Source of the DNA: Nocardioides sp.
Lineage (GTDB): Bacteria > Actinomycetota > Actinomycetes > Propionibacteriales > Nocardioidaceae
Reading direction: 5' to 3'
Assembly: GCF_029937575.1 (NCBI RefSeq)
Contig: NZ_JAPYPS010000037.1
Location: 1 to 35,489 of the forward strand
Length of the DNA: 35,489 bases
Shown one piece after another: positions 9,772 through 17,822 of the stretch. The first letter of the stretch is position 1. Every line of letters begins with the position of its first letter. A program made the position numbers and the translations under genes. The notes below the pieces were generated by a model. It was not told where the DNA came from. It made no database searches and was given only the letters and a program-made list of their open reading frames with translations.

Positions 9772-9801
9772 GAGTCGGGCGACGTCCGCGTCGCCCGACT
9801 C
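9772..9801 (+). terminator. Strong hairpin after the EtfD-like gene
   Basis: GAGTCGGGCGACG (9772-9784) pairs perfectly with CGTCGCCCGACTC (9789-9801) around a four-base TCCG loop. The 13-bp GC-rich stem begins six bases after the etfD stop. No T-run follows, as is common for actinobacterial hairpins. It separates etfD from the PASTA gene. Confidence 0.7.
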
Positions 9802-9848
9802 CGCCTCCGCGCCGCCACCCACGGCGTACATTGAGAGGCGGAGGCCAG

Positions 9849-10814
9849 ATGGACCACGACGAGTACGTCGCTGCGCGCTACGGACGCCTGCTCGACTACG
9901 CCGCCGAGCTGGGGTGCCCGGAGAAGGTCGCGGCCGACCAGGTCGACTGGGTCCTCGAGGAGCAGCGGCGCCACATCGCCAAGGCCGACGACCCGGACCC
10001 GGGCGTGCGCGAGGCGTTGGCCCGGCACATCGCCGGTGAGCCCGAGCCCCGCACGTCCCTGGTCTCCTACGCCGCCATCGGCGTGGTGCTCGTGCTGGTC
10101 GCCGCCGCGGTGGTCCTGTGGCGCCCCCGCGAGCCACCGCCGTTGCCGTCGATGTTCGGCTACGACGCCGCCACGGCCAGCCGGGTGCTCGGAGATGCCG
10201 GGTACGACGTGGTGACCCTGGCCGAGGAGTCCTGCGAGCCACGCGGGCTGGTCCTCGCCGCCGATCCGGTCCCGGGCACCCGGGTGCGCCCGGGGCAGAC
10301 GGTGACGCTGAGTGCCTCGGCGCCGAGCGACCCCCGCTGCCTGGCCGATCACGCTGCCCGATCGGCCGCCTGGGAGTTCGTAGGCTTCGTCCGCGGCGAG
10401 GAGGCACCCGAGTTCGCGACCGTCGTGACCGTCTATCTGGACGGCGAGCCCCTGGCGCTGCTGAGCGGACGCGCCGCAGCCGACCCACGATCGTGGACCG
10501 AGCCCCTGGTGCTGATCGAGCGCGCCGCGACCCGGGTGGTGTCCACACGCAGCGCCATGCCGCGCCTGGACGTGGCGTTCGCACTCCCGCTTCCCCTTCC
10601 GTGCGGGGTCGGCCTGCCGACCTCCTACGAGGACCGCGAGTCGCTGCGCTTCTCGATCACCGCGCCGCCCGGCAGCCTCGGCGACGAGGACTGCCCGTTG
10701 ACCGTCGACCTCTACCGCGACCCGGCCGACCGGATCGAGGCGGTGTCGATCTTCCAGTCGATCGCCGACGCATCCGACGCTCAGGCGGTGCCGGCGGCGC
10801 CGAGCGACTCGTAG
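9849..10814 (+). CDS. Single-pass membrane protein: sigma-region-2-like N terminus plus PASTA domain
   Basis: 321 residues, start ATG 9849 behind GGAGG at 9840-9844. Residues 1-45 (DEYVAARYGRLLDYAAELGCPEKVAADQVDWVL) resemble region 2 of SigE-type ECF sigma factors, which usually read EFVAARxxxLLRTAxLL...AEDLVQEAL. The rest of a sigma factor, including region 4, is absent. A transmembrane helix spans about residues 74-93 (AAIGVVLVLVAAAVVLW). It is followed by a PASTA domain (about 100-158: MFGYDAATASRVLGDAGYDV ... DPVPGTRVRPGQTVTLSAS) and a roughly 160-residue outside domain of no recognised family. PASTA domains bind peptidoglycan fragments or beta-lactams in other proteins, so a wall-sensing role is an inference. 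Its last 34 bases overlap the 3' end of the convergent glycosyltransferase gene. Confidence 0.75.
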   Translation: MDHDEYVAARYGRLLDYAAELGCPEKVAADQVDWVLEEQRRHIAKADDPDPGVREALARHIAGEPEPRTSLVSYAAIGVVLVLVAAAVVLWRPREPPPLPSMFGYDAATASRVLGDAGYDVVTLAEESCEPRGLVLAADPVPGTRVRPGQTVTLSASAPSDPRCLADHAARSAAWEFVGFVRGEEAPEFATVVTVYLDGEPLALLSGRAAADPRSWTEPLVLIERAATRVVSTRSAMPRLDVAFALPLPLPCGVGLPTSYEDRESLRFSITAPPGSLGDEDCPLTVDLYRDPADRIEAVSIFQSIADASDAQAVPAAPSDS

Positions 10815-11887
10815 AACTCGAGGTGCGCGCGCGCCGCGGAGTCCCAGGTGAAACGCCGGGCGAGGTCGCGGCCCGCAACCGCTGACGGCGGCGACCCGAG
10901 CACCTCGTCGAGGGTCCGTGCGATGGTGACGTGGTCGCTGGCATAGGCGATCGTGGGCCCGAAGACCTCGCGCAGCACCGGCAGGTCACGGGCCACCACG
11001 GGCACCCCGGCGGCCAACGCCTCGAGTGCCGCGAGCCCGAAGCCTTCCTTGGTGGAGACCATCGCGAGTGCAGCCGCCTGGCCGACCAGGCTGGGGAGGT
11101 CCTCCTCGGCGATCGTGCCCACGACCTCCGGTACGACGCCGAGCTCGATCGCGCGGGCGTCGAAGGCGGCTCGGTAGTCGCGGTAGTCGAAGAGCGTCTC
11201 GCCACCGCCGAAGACCAGTCGCAGCCCAGGTCGTGCGTCTCGCAGCAGGGCGAAGGCCTCCAGCAGGTCGAGGCTCCCCTTGCGCGGCTCGATGCCGCCG
11301 AGGGCGAGCACGTAGTCGCCGAGACGGTCGGCCCACCGGGCGCGTCCGGCGACGTCGGCGGCCCCCGCCTCGAAGCGCCGCGCGTCGACGCCGTTGGGGA
11401 TCACCCTCGGGGTCAGTCCCCAGCCGGCGCGGACCTCCTCCGCGACAGAGCCCGAGACGCAGACCCGCTCGGTCGGACCGACGACGGCGCGTTCGTGGCA
11501 GGCGACGAGCTCTGGTGTGGTGAACGTGTCGAGGTGGTGGATCGTGCGCAGGCACGGCCCGGACGCCATCGCGGCGTTGGCGCTGATGCAGTCCTGCGCG
11601 TGCACGACGTCGTACGACGCCCGCTCGCTCGCGAAGGCGGCGCCGAGGACCTCGATCGAGCGCAGGATCCGGGTGCCGACCGTCTCCTCGTCACCCCCGT
11701 CCGCGAACGGCACCGCCCGGACGGTCACCGTCTCGGCGACGGGACGGAAGAACGTGCTGTCCCCGCCACGCCCGAGCGTCCACACGTGGACGTCGATGCC
11801 CTGGGCGGCGAGGGCCTCGGCCAGGGCGAGGGTGTGCACGACGCCGCCGCGGGGGCGGGTCGAGTAGGTGAGCAGCGCCACCTTCAT
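10781..11887 (-). CDS. MSMEG_0565-type GT4 glycosyltransferase
   Basis: A 368-residue GT-B glycosyltransferase, last gene of the Nit1C-like operon. Seen: an N-terminal glycine-rich acceptor loop (STRPRGGVVHTLALAEAL), a middle VIPNGVDARRF element, and a C-terminal donor-binding STKEGFGLAALEALAAGVPVVA with the E-x7-E arrangement of retaining GT4 enzymes. This family is named after its conserved place in the M. smegmatis MSMEG_0565-0572 cluster, so it probably glycosylates the pathway product or a carrier. Donor and acceptor are unknown. ATG 11887 follows the previous stop by 10 bases. The TGAGG formed by that stop codon and its flank (11896-11900) serves as the ribosome binding site about 8 bases upstream, suggesting translational coupling. 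Confidence 0.88.
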   Translation of the reverse strand: MKVALLTYSTRPRGGVVHTLALAEALAAQGIDVHVWTLGRGGDSTFFRPVAETVTVRAVPFADGGDEETVGTRILRSIEVLGAAFASERASYDVVHAQDCISANAAMASGPCLRTIHHLDTFTTPELVACHERAVVGPTERVCVSGSVAEEVRAGWGLTPRVIPNGVDARRFEAGAADVAGRARWADRLGDYVLALGGIEPRKGSLDLLEAFALLRDARPGLRLVFGGGETLFDYRDYRAAFDARAIELGVVPEVVGTIAEEDLPSLVGQAAALAMVSTKEGFGLAALEALAAGVPVVARDLPVLREVFGPTIAYASDHVTIARTLDEVLGSPPSAVAGRDLARRFTWDSAARAHLEFYESLGAAGTA

Positions 11888-11897
11888 GGGTGCTGCC

Positions 11898-12731
11898 TCA
11901 CGGGCGCCGCGCGTAGGCCGAGGGGGAGAGCTCCTCGAGGTGGTGCAGGACCCGCCGCGATCGGGCGACCTCGGTCTCGACGTCGATCTCGGCGACCGCG
12001 AGCCCGCCCTTGGACGTCGTGCGAGCCAGGATGTCGCCCCCGGGGCCGACCACCTTCGCCTGTCCGAGGAAGCGCAGTCCTCCCATGACGCCGGTCTGGT
12101 TGGAGGAGACCCATACGACCTGGTTCTCGGCGGCGCGAGCCGAGTCGTAGAGGTCGAAGAGGCGGGACTGCCGGTCCTGCGGCAACCGCGAGGCGCGGTC
12201 GGTCACCGACGCCGGCCAGGCCGAGAGGCACGTCAGCACCCTGGCACCGTCCAGCGCCAGGGAGCGGGCCGCCTCGGGGAAGGTCTTGTCGTAGTCGATG
12301 AGCATTCCCAGCCGACCGACCGGCGTCTCGAAGGCGGTGAAGCTGTCTCCTGCGGCGTAGACCAGCGACTCACCGGCGGGCTGGTGCACCTTGCGGTGCC
12401 GCCCCAGGACGCCGTCGCCGCTCACGCACAACGCGGAGTTGTACAGCAGGGGTCCGGCCTCCTCGGCGTACCCGAAGCAGATCACCATCGGGCCGGCCAT
12501 CGCGATCACGCGACCGACCTCGAAGGAGTCCTCGCTCAGCGCTGGGGGCAAGGCCGTCGGGTCGGGACGACGGAGGTCGGACAGGTAGCCGCCGAGGGTC
12601 GCGTCGGGCAGCACGAGCAGGTCGACGCCCGAGGCCCGGGCGTCGCCGACGATCCCCTCGAGCTTCGCCAACGCCCGGTCGAGGTCGCGTCCGAAGTGGG
12701 CCGCGACCGCCCCGATCCGCACCTGTCCCAT
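11898..12731 (-). CDS. Catalytically degenerate nitrilase-superfamily paralogue (pseudoenzyme)
   Basis: 277 residues with the whole carbon-nitrogen hydrolase fold, clearly related to the nitrilase at 14366-15256 (shared LGGYL, KVHQP-GES, GMLI-YDK-FPEAAR-LAL, SAWPAS, NQTG). The catalytic triad is broken. The Glu of LPEACLGGY is Asp43 (LPDATLGGY). The nucleophilic Cys of LICYDKAFPE is Asp146 (LIDYDKTFPE). Only Lys114 remains. Both changes are plain in the DNA (GAC codons), the frame is intact and codon use is normal, so this is a maintained protein rather than a decaying gene. A regulatory or structural partner of the active nitrilase, or a binding protein, is the best inference. The ATG at 12731 lies 11 bases after the flavoprotein stop and has only a weak ribosome site. 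Confidence 0.85.
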   Translation of the reverse strand: MGQVRIGAVAAHFGRDLDRALAKLEGIVGDARASGVDLLVLPDATLGGYLSDLRRPDPTALPPALSEDSFEVGRVIAMAGPMVICFGYAEEAGPLLYNSALCVSGDGVLGRHRKVHQPAGESLVYAAGDSFTAFETPVGRLGMLIDYDKTFPEAARSLALDGARVLTCLSAWPASVTDRASRLPQDRQSRLFDLYDSARAAENQVVWVSSNQTGVMGGLRFLGQAKVVGPGGDILARTTSKGGLAVAEIDVETEVARSRRVLHHLEELSPSAYARRP

Positions 12732-12742
12732 GCGCCGGAAAC

Positions 12743-14068
12743 CTAGCCCGCCGCGTGGGCGTCGTCCGCCGAGCGGCGGGCTGCGCCGAGACCCGGGCGA
12801 GCGTGGGCCGCCCCCGTGATGCACCCCGCGACGTGCTCGGCGTCGCGGGCGATGCCGAGGAAGCGGCCCGACCCCCACGTGTGCAGCCACGGCAGACCGA
12901 GCACGTAGAGACCGGGCACCGACGTGACGCCTCGGGTGTGCATCGGCCGGCCGGTGCCGTCGAAGACCCCCACCTGCGCGAAGCGGTAGTCGGGCCGGTA
13001 GCCGATCGCCCAGATCACGGTGGTGATCCCCTCGGCCGCGAGGTCGAGGGCGAGTGGGTCGACGTCGGGCACCCAGGTCGGCTCGTACCGCGAGGCCGGT
13101 GGAGCCTCGATCCCCGACTCGGCGATGTGCCGGTCGATGTCGCGGCAGATGGAGTTGTAGACGGCGTCAGCCTTGTCGAGGGCCTCGGTCATGGTGGGGA
13201 GAAAAGCAAGGTCGGTGCCGCGCCCGGCCTCGAGCATGCCGTAGAGGCGCATCCCCTCGGCCGCGAACTGGCGCAGGTCGATGTCGCGACCTCCGTCGCG
13301 TCCGGTCACGTAGTGATTGGTCTTCTCGCGCGCGGTGGCACCACCCGGGTACTGGGCCACCGGGGTGTCGTAGAGCCCCATGTCGGAGAGCCAGGTCATC
13401 GAGTCGCGCCCGCGATAGGTGCGCGCGACACGGGGGGCGTCGCCGAGGGCCAGGTGGACGGTCCGCCCGGCGAGGTGGAGGTCCTCGGCGATCTGCGCTC
13501 CCGACTGGCCGGAGCCGACGACGAGGACCGCTCCGTCGGCGAGCTGCTCGGGGTTCTTGTAGGCCGCGGACTCGAGCTGGGTGATCGCCGGGTCGAGCGC
13601 TGGAGCCCACGGCGGGACGATCGGCACGTGGTAGCCGCCGGTCGCCAGCACCACGTGCTCGGCCTCCCAGGTCTCCGGCCCCCGCACGCCGTCGCTGGTG
13701 ACCACGAAGCCGCCGCCCTCGCGCTCGGTCAGCCGGGTGACGCGGGTGTGCTCGACCAACGGCGGGTCGAAGGTGGCGGCGTACCCGCCGAGCCAGGCGA
13801 CGACCTCGTCGCGGGTCATGAAGCCGTCCGGGTCGTCCCCGTCGTAGACGTAGCCCGGCAGGCGGCAGTGCCAGTTGGGCGTCACGAGGGTGAAGCTGTC
13901 CCAGCGGGTGTCGGCCCACTCGTGCGCGGCGGTGGCGGCCTCGAGGACGACGTGCTCGATGCCGGCGTCCTGGAGGTACCAACTGACCGAGAGACCGGCC
14001 TGGCCGCCACCGACCACGGCGACCGGGACCTCGTGGCGTGCGGGGTGACGGTCGGTGTGCTGGGTCAT
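12743..14068 (-). CDS. nitH: MSMEG_0569-type flavin-dependent oxidoreductase (NitH-like)
   Basis: A 441-residue FAD/NAD(P)H monooxygenase-like protein. The FAD fingerprint VVGGGQAGLSVSWYL lies near residue 20 and the NAD(P)H fingerprint VVGSGQSGAQIAEDL near residue 188. ATGGYH and a C-terminal ATxx-like IWAIGYRPDY follow, as in flavin monooxygenases and thioredoxin-reductase-like enzymes. It corresponds to the flavoprotein of the Nit1C cluster (nitH in cyanide-assimilating Pseudomonas). It probably oxygenates a nitrogen or carbon centre of the pathway intermediate, but the substrate is unknown. The ATG at 14068 overlaps the previous stop in ATGA (14065-14068), so it is co-translated with the MSMEG_0570 protein. 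The stop is TAG, unlike the TGA stops of its neighbours. Confidence 0.9.
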   Translation of the reverse strand: MTQHTDRHPARHEVPVAVVGGGQAGLSVSWYLQDAGIEHVVLEAATAAHEWADTRWDSFTLVTPNWHCRLPGYVYDGDDPDGFMTRDEVVAWLGGYAATFDPPLVEHTRVTRLTEREGGGFVVTSDGVRGPETWEAEHVVLATGGYHVPIVPPWAPALDPAITQLESAAYKNPEQLADGAVLVVGSGQSGAQIAEDLHLAGRTVHLALGDAPRVARTYRGRDSMTWLSDMGLYDTPVAQYPGGATAREKTNHYVTGRDGGRDIDLRQFAAEGMRLYGMLEAGRGTDLAFLPTMTEALDKADAVYNSICRDIDRHIAESGIEAPPASRYEPTWVPDVDPLALDLAAEGITTVIWAIGYRPDYRFAQVGVFDGTGRPMHTRGVTSVPGLYVLGLPWLHTWGSGRFLGIARDAEHVAGCITGAAHARPGLGAARRSADDAHAAG

Positions 14069-14373
14069 GACGGCGTCTCCGTGGCGGGCAGGGGCGGCCA
14101 CATCCGAACGACCTCGACGAGGTCGTCGGCGCGGTAGTGGGCCGCGGAGCGGGTGATCGTATCCGTGGTCGCGGCGGCCGAGGTGCACGCGAAGCCGAAC
14201 TTCTCCTTCACCCGAGCACTCGCGACCCCGAGTGCCGTCGTGCTGCGTCGCAGGAAGTCCTCGACCGTGTACGTCGTGTCGGCGGTGAGGTGGTCGTGCA
14301 TCACCAGCGACGGGGAGTAGCAGTGCTCGACGCGGCCGTCCGGCCAGCGCACCGAGAAGGTCATCTCAGGCAT
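14065..14373 (-). CDS. nitG: MSMEG_0570 family protein (NitG-like)
   Basis: A 102-residue small protein recognised from MPEMTFSVRWPDGRVEHCYSPS, the family's typical opening, and the VEDFLRRST...ARVKEKFGFACTSA centre. The family occurs only within this cluster type and is annotated as a nitrogen-starvation response protein, with no biochemical role known. ATG 14373 lies inside the end of the nitrilase gene (8-base overlap, 14366-14373), and its own stop forms an ATGA overlap with the flavoprotein. Such tight coupling suggests fixed stoichiometry. Two cysteines (HCYS and FACTS) are present, and a metal- or substrate-binding role is speculative. Confidence 0.85.
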   Translation of the reverse strand: MPEMTFSVRWPDGRVEHCYSPSLVMHDHLTADTTYTVEDFLRRSTTALGVASARVKEKFGFACTSAAATTDTITRSAAHYRADDLVEVVRMWPPLPATETPS

Positions 14374-15256
14374 GGCTGGTCTCCCAACGGTTGGCCTGCG
14401 CGCCGTCGTACAGCTCGGGCCGCCGGTCGCGCAGGTGGAACATCGAGCGACGTGCCGTGTCGAGGGCCTCGCCGAGGTCGAACGACGCGACAGCCATGCC
14501 CTCGTCGACCCCGGTGGTGGCGACGATGTCGCCGCCGGGCCCCACGACCTTCGCGTTGCCGACGAACCGGAGCGAGCCGAACGTGCCGGTCTGGTTGGCG
14601 GCCAGCCAGACGATCTGGTTCTCCAGCGCCCGGGCCTGGTCGAAGATGTTGAACCGGTGGGTCCAGCGGTCCTCGGCGAGCGAGGTGGCGCTCGCCGTCC
14701 GCGATGCCGGCCAGGCCGAGACACAGGCCACCACCTCGGCGTCGTCGAGCGCCAGGGCCCGCGCCGCCTCGGGGAACGCCTTGTCGTAGCAGATCAACAT
14801 CCCCATCCGACCGATCGGGGAGTCGAAGGCGCGGAACTCCTGCCCGGCGTTGTAGTAGAGGCTCTCCCCCAGCGGCTGGTGCACCTTGCGGTAGACGCCG
14901 AGCACGCCGTCGCCGGTGACTGCCGCGGCGGAGTTGAAGCGCTCGTCGTCGCTGCCGCCGCCCTCGCAGAAGCCCACCACCACCGTCATCTCGCGGGCCA
15001 GCGCGGCGACCCGACGCAGCTCCGGGCCGTCGAGGTCCATCACGGGTGGCAGGTCGTCGGGCCGCTCGTCGTGGGTGCCGTCGCGGCCGCTGCCGAGCAC
15101 CGAGAGGTAGCCGCCGAGGCAGGCCTCGGGCAGCGCGAGCAGCGAGACCCCCCGGGCACGGGCGTCGTGGATCAGGGTGCCGACCCGGGCCAGGTTGTCC
15201 TCGACGTCGCGGCCGAAGCTGCCGCCGACGGCGGCCATCGTGGTCGTGCTGGTCAT
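14366..15256 (-). CDS. nitC: Nitrilase of the Nit1C type (Nit6803/sll0784-like)
   Basis: A 296-residue nitrilase-superfamily enzyme with the full triad: E44 (LPEACLGGY), K124 (YRKVHQP) and C156 (LICYDKAFPE). This class hydrolyses nitriles to acids and ammonia through a Cys thioimidate. The Synechocystis and Pseudomonas relatives belong to the same conserved cluster, and nitC is needed for cyanide or hydroxynitrile assimilation in Pseudomonas pseudoalcaligenes. The natural substrate is probably a nitrile made by the operon's own enzymes (inference). The ATG at 15256 overlaps the stop of the upstream GNAT/AIR gene (ATGA, 15253-15256). The paralogue at 11898-12731 lacks the triad, so this is the only active copy in the operon. 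Confidence 0.92.
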   Translation of the reverse strand: MTSTTTMAAVGGSFGRDVEDNLARVGTLIHDARARGVSLLALPEACLGGYLSVLGSGRDGTHDERPDDLPPVMDLDGPELRRVAALAREMTVVVGFCEGGGSDDERFNSAAAVTGDGVLGVYRKVHQPLGESLYYNAGQEFRAFDSPIGRMGMLICYDKAFPEAARALALDDAEVVACVSAWPASRTASATSLAEDRWTHRFNIFDQARALENQIVWLAANQTGTFGSLRFVGNAKVVGPGGDIVATTGVDEGMAVASFDLGEALDTARRSMFHLRDRRPELYDGAQANRWETSHA

Positions 15257-16704
15257 GATGAAGGTCCGTTCGTGAGTCCGGTGACGGTGGAGGCGATCGC
15301 TTCGGTGACGACGCCGTCGGGCCAGCGCAGGCCGACCCCGATTCCGTCGGTGAGCTCGCCGCAGGTGGTGGAGGTGAGGAAGTCGGGCAGTCCGTGCCCG
15401 GGTGTGGCGCCGCTGGGGGTGCGCTCGGCGGTGATCATCGCGAAGCCGGGGAAGCAGGTCAGCCAGTCGCCGTACGACGCGTCAGCGGGCGTGGGGACGG
15501 CGGCGACGTCGAGCACGGCACCGCACCCGCTGGCCTCGGCGAGCATCCCGGCGGTGCCGACCAGCCCGCTCATCGAGACGTCCTTGGCTGCGGTCGGTCG
15601 TAGCGCCGGTACGACGGCCGAGAGGGAGCGCAGCTCGGCGCCCGTGTGGTGGGAGGACGAGTCCCACTGCGATCCGGAGTAGCCGGGTCGCCAGCCGCCG
15701 GTGAGGTCGGCGGTGAGGCGCAGCGTCTCGCCAGCACTGCCGCCACCTCCCGGCACGGGTGCGTCGGTGCGGCCCAGAGCCGTCACCGACAGCGCGGCCG
15801 GTACGCCGAGCTGGGTGTGACCCCCGAGGACGGGGACGCCCCAGGCCTGGGAGGCCTCGGTCAGCCCGCGCAGGATCCGGCGGGCGAAGGAGGCGTCGCG
15901 CGCGGCGACGGCGTCGAGCATCCCGACCGGGCTCGCCCCCATCGCGGACAGGTCGTTGAGGTTGACCAGCGCGGCACACCAGCCGGCCCACTCGGGGTCG
16001 CGCTCGACCATCGAGGGCAGGATCGCGTCGCAGGCGGCGATCACGTCCGTGCCGGGCACGGGGGCGCCGTCGTCACCGACGAAGCCGGGACCTCCGCCGC
16101 CGTACGGCTGCTGCTGGAGGCCGCCGAGGAGGCCGCCGAGTGCCGCCTTCGTGGCGTCGGCCAGGCGCTGCGCCCGGGCGATCGGCCAGTCCACGAGCAC
16201 GTGCGGACGACCGTGGAGGTGCACCCGCTCGCGCGGGACCCAGCCGAGACGACGGAAGAGCTTCTCGTTGCCGACCTGGACGGTGGCGTCGAAGCGAAGC
16301 GCCCCGATCGTCTCGGCGGTGGCGCAGGCGGCGCGGACCAGTGCGGCACCCACGCCGAGCAGCATGCGTGCGTCGCTGGCGACGACCAGACGACTGCCAC
16401 GCCACCACCCGAGATCCCGCCCGCTGCCCTGTACGTCGGGAGCCGGGTGCAGGCGGACGCCGCCCAGCACCTCGCCCGTGGCGGTGCGCGCGAGCAGCAC
16501 GATGGTGCGGGGGTCGTCGTCGTGCACGTCGAGGTCGGAGCCGGCGAAGAGTCCCTGCTCGGCGACGAAGACCTCGCGGCGCAGCCGGTGGTAGGCGTCG
16601 AGGTCGGCGCGCGACTCGGCGCGGACCACGACGAAGGCGTCGGAGGAGCCCGCGACGTGACGACGACCTCCGAGGAGGACCACGTCGTCGAGGAGGATGC
16701 TCAT
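15253..16704 (-). CDS. GNAT acetyltransferase fused to an AIR-synthase-like domain (MSMEG_0567/sll0787 type; NitE-NitF fusion)
   Basis: 483 residues in two parts. Residues about 20-190 form a GNAT acyltransferase (VVRAESRADLDAYHRLRREVFVAEQGLF, then LLGVGAALVRAACATAETIGA as the acyl-CoA loop region). Residues about 215-483 form a PurM/AIR-synthase-like ATP-binding domain (LVNLNDLSAMGASPVGMLDAVAA, VLGGHTQLG, ATAAKDVSMSGLVGT). In cyanobacteria and Pseudomonas these are separate genes of the Nit1C cluster (nitE, nitF). PurM-fold enzymes activate an amide or carbonyl by phosphorylation, so the pair could acylate and then activate or cyclise an intermediate, which is inference. The ATG at 16704 overlaps the radical SAM stop in ATGA (16701-16704). 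Its end overlaps the nitrilase start in the same way. Confidence 0.9.
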   Translation of the reverse strand: MSILLDDVVLLGGRRHVAGSSDAFVVVRAESRADLDAYHRLRREVFVAEQGLFAGSDLDVHDDDPRTIVLLARTATGEVLGGVRLHPAPDVQGSGRDLGWWRGSRLVVASDARMLLGVGAALVRAACATAETIGALRFDATVQVGNEKLFRRLGWVPRERVHLHGRPHVLVDWPIARAQRLADATKAALGGLLGGLQQQPYGGGGPGFVGDDGAPVPGTDVIAACDAILPSMVERDPEWAGWCAALVNLNDLSAMGASPVGMLDAVAARDASFARRILRGLTEASQAWGVPVLGGHTQLGVPAALSVTALGRTDAPVPGGGGSAGETLRLTADLTGGWRPGYSGSQWDSSSHHTGAELRSLSAVVPALRPTAAKDVSMSGLVGTAGMLAEASGCGAVLDVAAVPTPADASYGDWLTCFPGFAMITAERTPSGATPGHGLPDFLTSTTCGELTDGIGVGLRWPDGVVTEAIASTVTGLTNGPSS

Positions 16705-17810
16705 GCCGACTCGGAACAGGACCCGAGCGCCGAGCACGCGCCGCACGCGGCGCAGCCGGCCGCTTGGCCGGAGCCCAGCATCCCGTGCCGTCGCAGCGCT
16801 GCGGCGACCCGACTGGTCACGTCGTAGGTGACGTCACGCGGCGGCGCCCCGACCCCGTCGACGTCGGTCGCGAGGGTGCCGGCCAACGGTCGGAACGGCA
16901 CGACGAAGGGATAGACACCCATCTCGATGAGCTCCTCCGCGCCGGCGACGAGCTCGTCGGGGTCCTCGCCGAGTCCGACGAGCAGGTAGGTGGAGACCTG
17001 GTTCCAGCCGAAGACGCGGACACCCTCGGCCCAGGCGGCTCGGTACTCGGCCATCGCCACGGATCCCTTGCCAGGCATCCACCGTGCGCGGACCTCGTCG
17101 TCGAGGGACTCGACGTGGATCCCGATCGAGCGCGCGCCGGCGTCGTACAGGTCCTGGATCGTCTGCAGGTCGCCCGGCGGCTCGCACTGCACCTGGATCG
17201 GGAGGTCGGGGAGCACCTCCCGTACGGCGCGCACGCAGCGCGCCAGGTGGGTGGCGCCGCGGTCGCGGCCGTTGGACGTGCCGGTCGTCATCACCATCTG
17301 GGTGATGCCGTCCAGGTCGTACGCCGCGCGTGCGACCTCGGCGATCTGGGCCGGCGACTTCACCGCGACCGTGGCGCCGGCGTTGAGGGACTCCTCGATC
17401 GCGCAGAACCGGCAGCGCTCGGCGACGTCGTACCGCACGCAGGTCTGCACGACCGTCGTGGCGAGCACGCTGGAGGAGTGCAGGCGGGCGATCTTCTCGT
17501 AGGAGACGCCGTCGGCGGTGGTCAGGTCGTAGAAGCGCGGGCGGGCCACGCTCTCCACGCCCATGCCCGTGTCGGCGCCGTCGAGCAGCAGCTTGCCGCC
17601 ACTGACGGAGTAGGGGCTGCGGGGGTTGAGCGGGATGGCCGCACCGACACCGTCCAGCAGGACGTGTCCGTCGTCGCTGGGCCCGGCCCCGGACCTGCGG
17701 GAGACCGGGGCGTCGAGCAGCCGGATGCCCTGGATCGCGACGTCGACGCGCGTGCTGCTGGGCGTCGGCCCGGGGAATGGTCCGGGGCTCGGGGCGGCCA
17801 TCTCACTCAC
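16701..17810 (-). CDS. nitD: MSMEG_0568 family radical SAM enzyme (NitD-like)
   Basis: 369 residues, biotin-synthase-like in layout. The [4Fe-4S]-SAM cysteines are C124, C133 and C136, a CX8CX2C pattern rather than the usual CX3CX2C, followed by AIEE. Further radical SAM features: VMTTGTSNGRDRG, IQVQCEPPGDL, SIGIHVESLDD and TYLLVGLGEDPDEL, a TIM-barrel series. The tail carries four cysteines (C353, C356, C359, C365) in 13 residues and may bind an extra Fe-S cluster. This is likely the key carbon-skeleton chemistry step of the operon; its reaction is not known to me. Two in-frame starts are possible: GTG 17810 (with GAGGG upstream) and ATG 17801. GTG was chosen for the better-placed ribosome site. 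It lies 12 bases after the Sll0783-like stop. Confidence 0.9.
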   Translation of the reverse strand: MSEMAAPSPGPFPGPTPSSTRVDVAIQGIRLLDAPVSRRSGAGPSDDGHVLLDGVGAAIPLNPRSPYSVSGGKLLLDGADTGMGVESVARPRFYDLTTADGVSYEKIARLHSSSVLATTVVQTCVRYDVAERCRFCAIEESLNAGATVAVKSPAQIAEVARAAYDLDGITQMVMTTGTSNGRDRGATHLARCVRAVREVLPDLPIQVQCEPPGDLQTIQDLYDAGARSIGIHVESLDDEVRARWMPGKGSVAMAEYRAAWAEGVRVFGWNQVSTYLLVGLGEDPDELVAGAEELIEMGVYPFVVPFRPLAGTLATDVDGVGAPPRDVTYDVTSRVAAALRRHGMLGSGQAAGCAACGACSALGSCSESA

Positions 17811-17822
17811 GTCGACCAGCCC

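Noticed and set aside
8137..10584. 815-residue minus-strand frame over the EtfD tail and PASTA gene
   Set aside because: Low-complexity Ser/Gly/Ala translation of the antisense repeat tail; no start signal or domain.
10781..10814. Convergent overlap of PASTA and glycosyltransferase genes as an antisense regulatory device
   Set aside because: A 34-base 3' overlap is ordinary in compact actinobacterial genomes, as also at 26827-26849.
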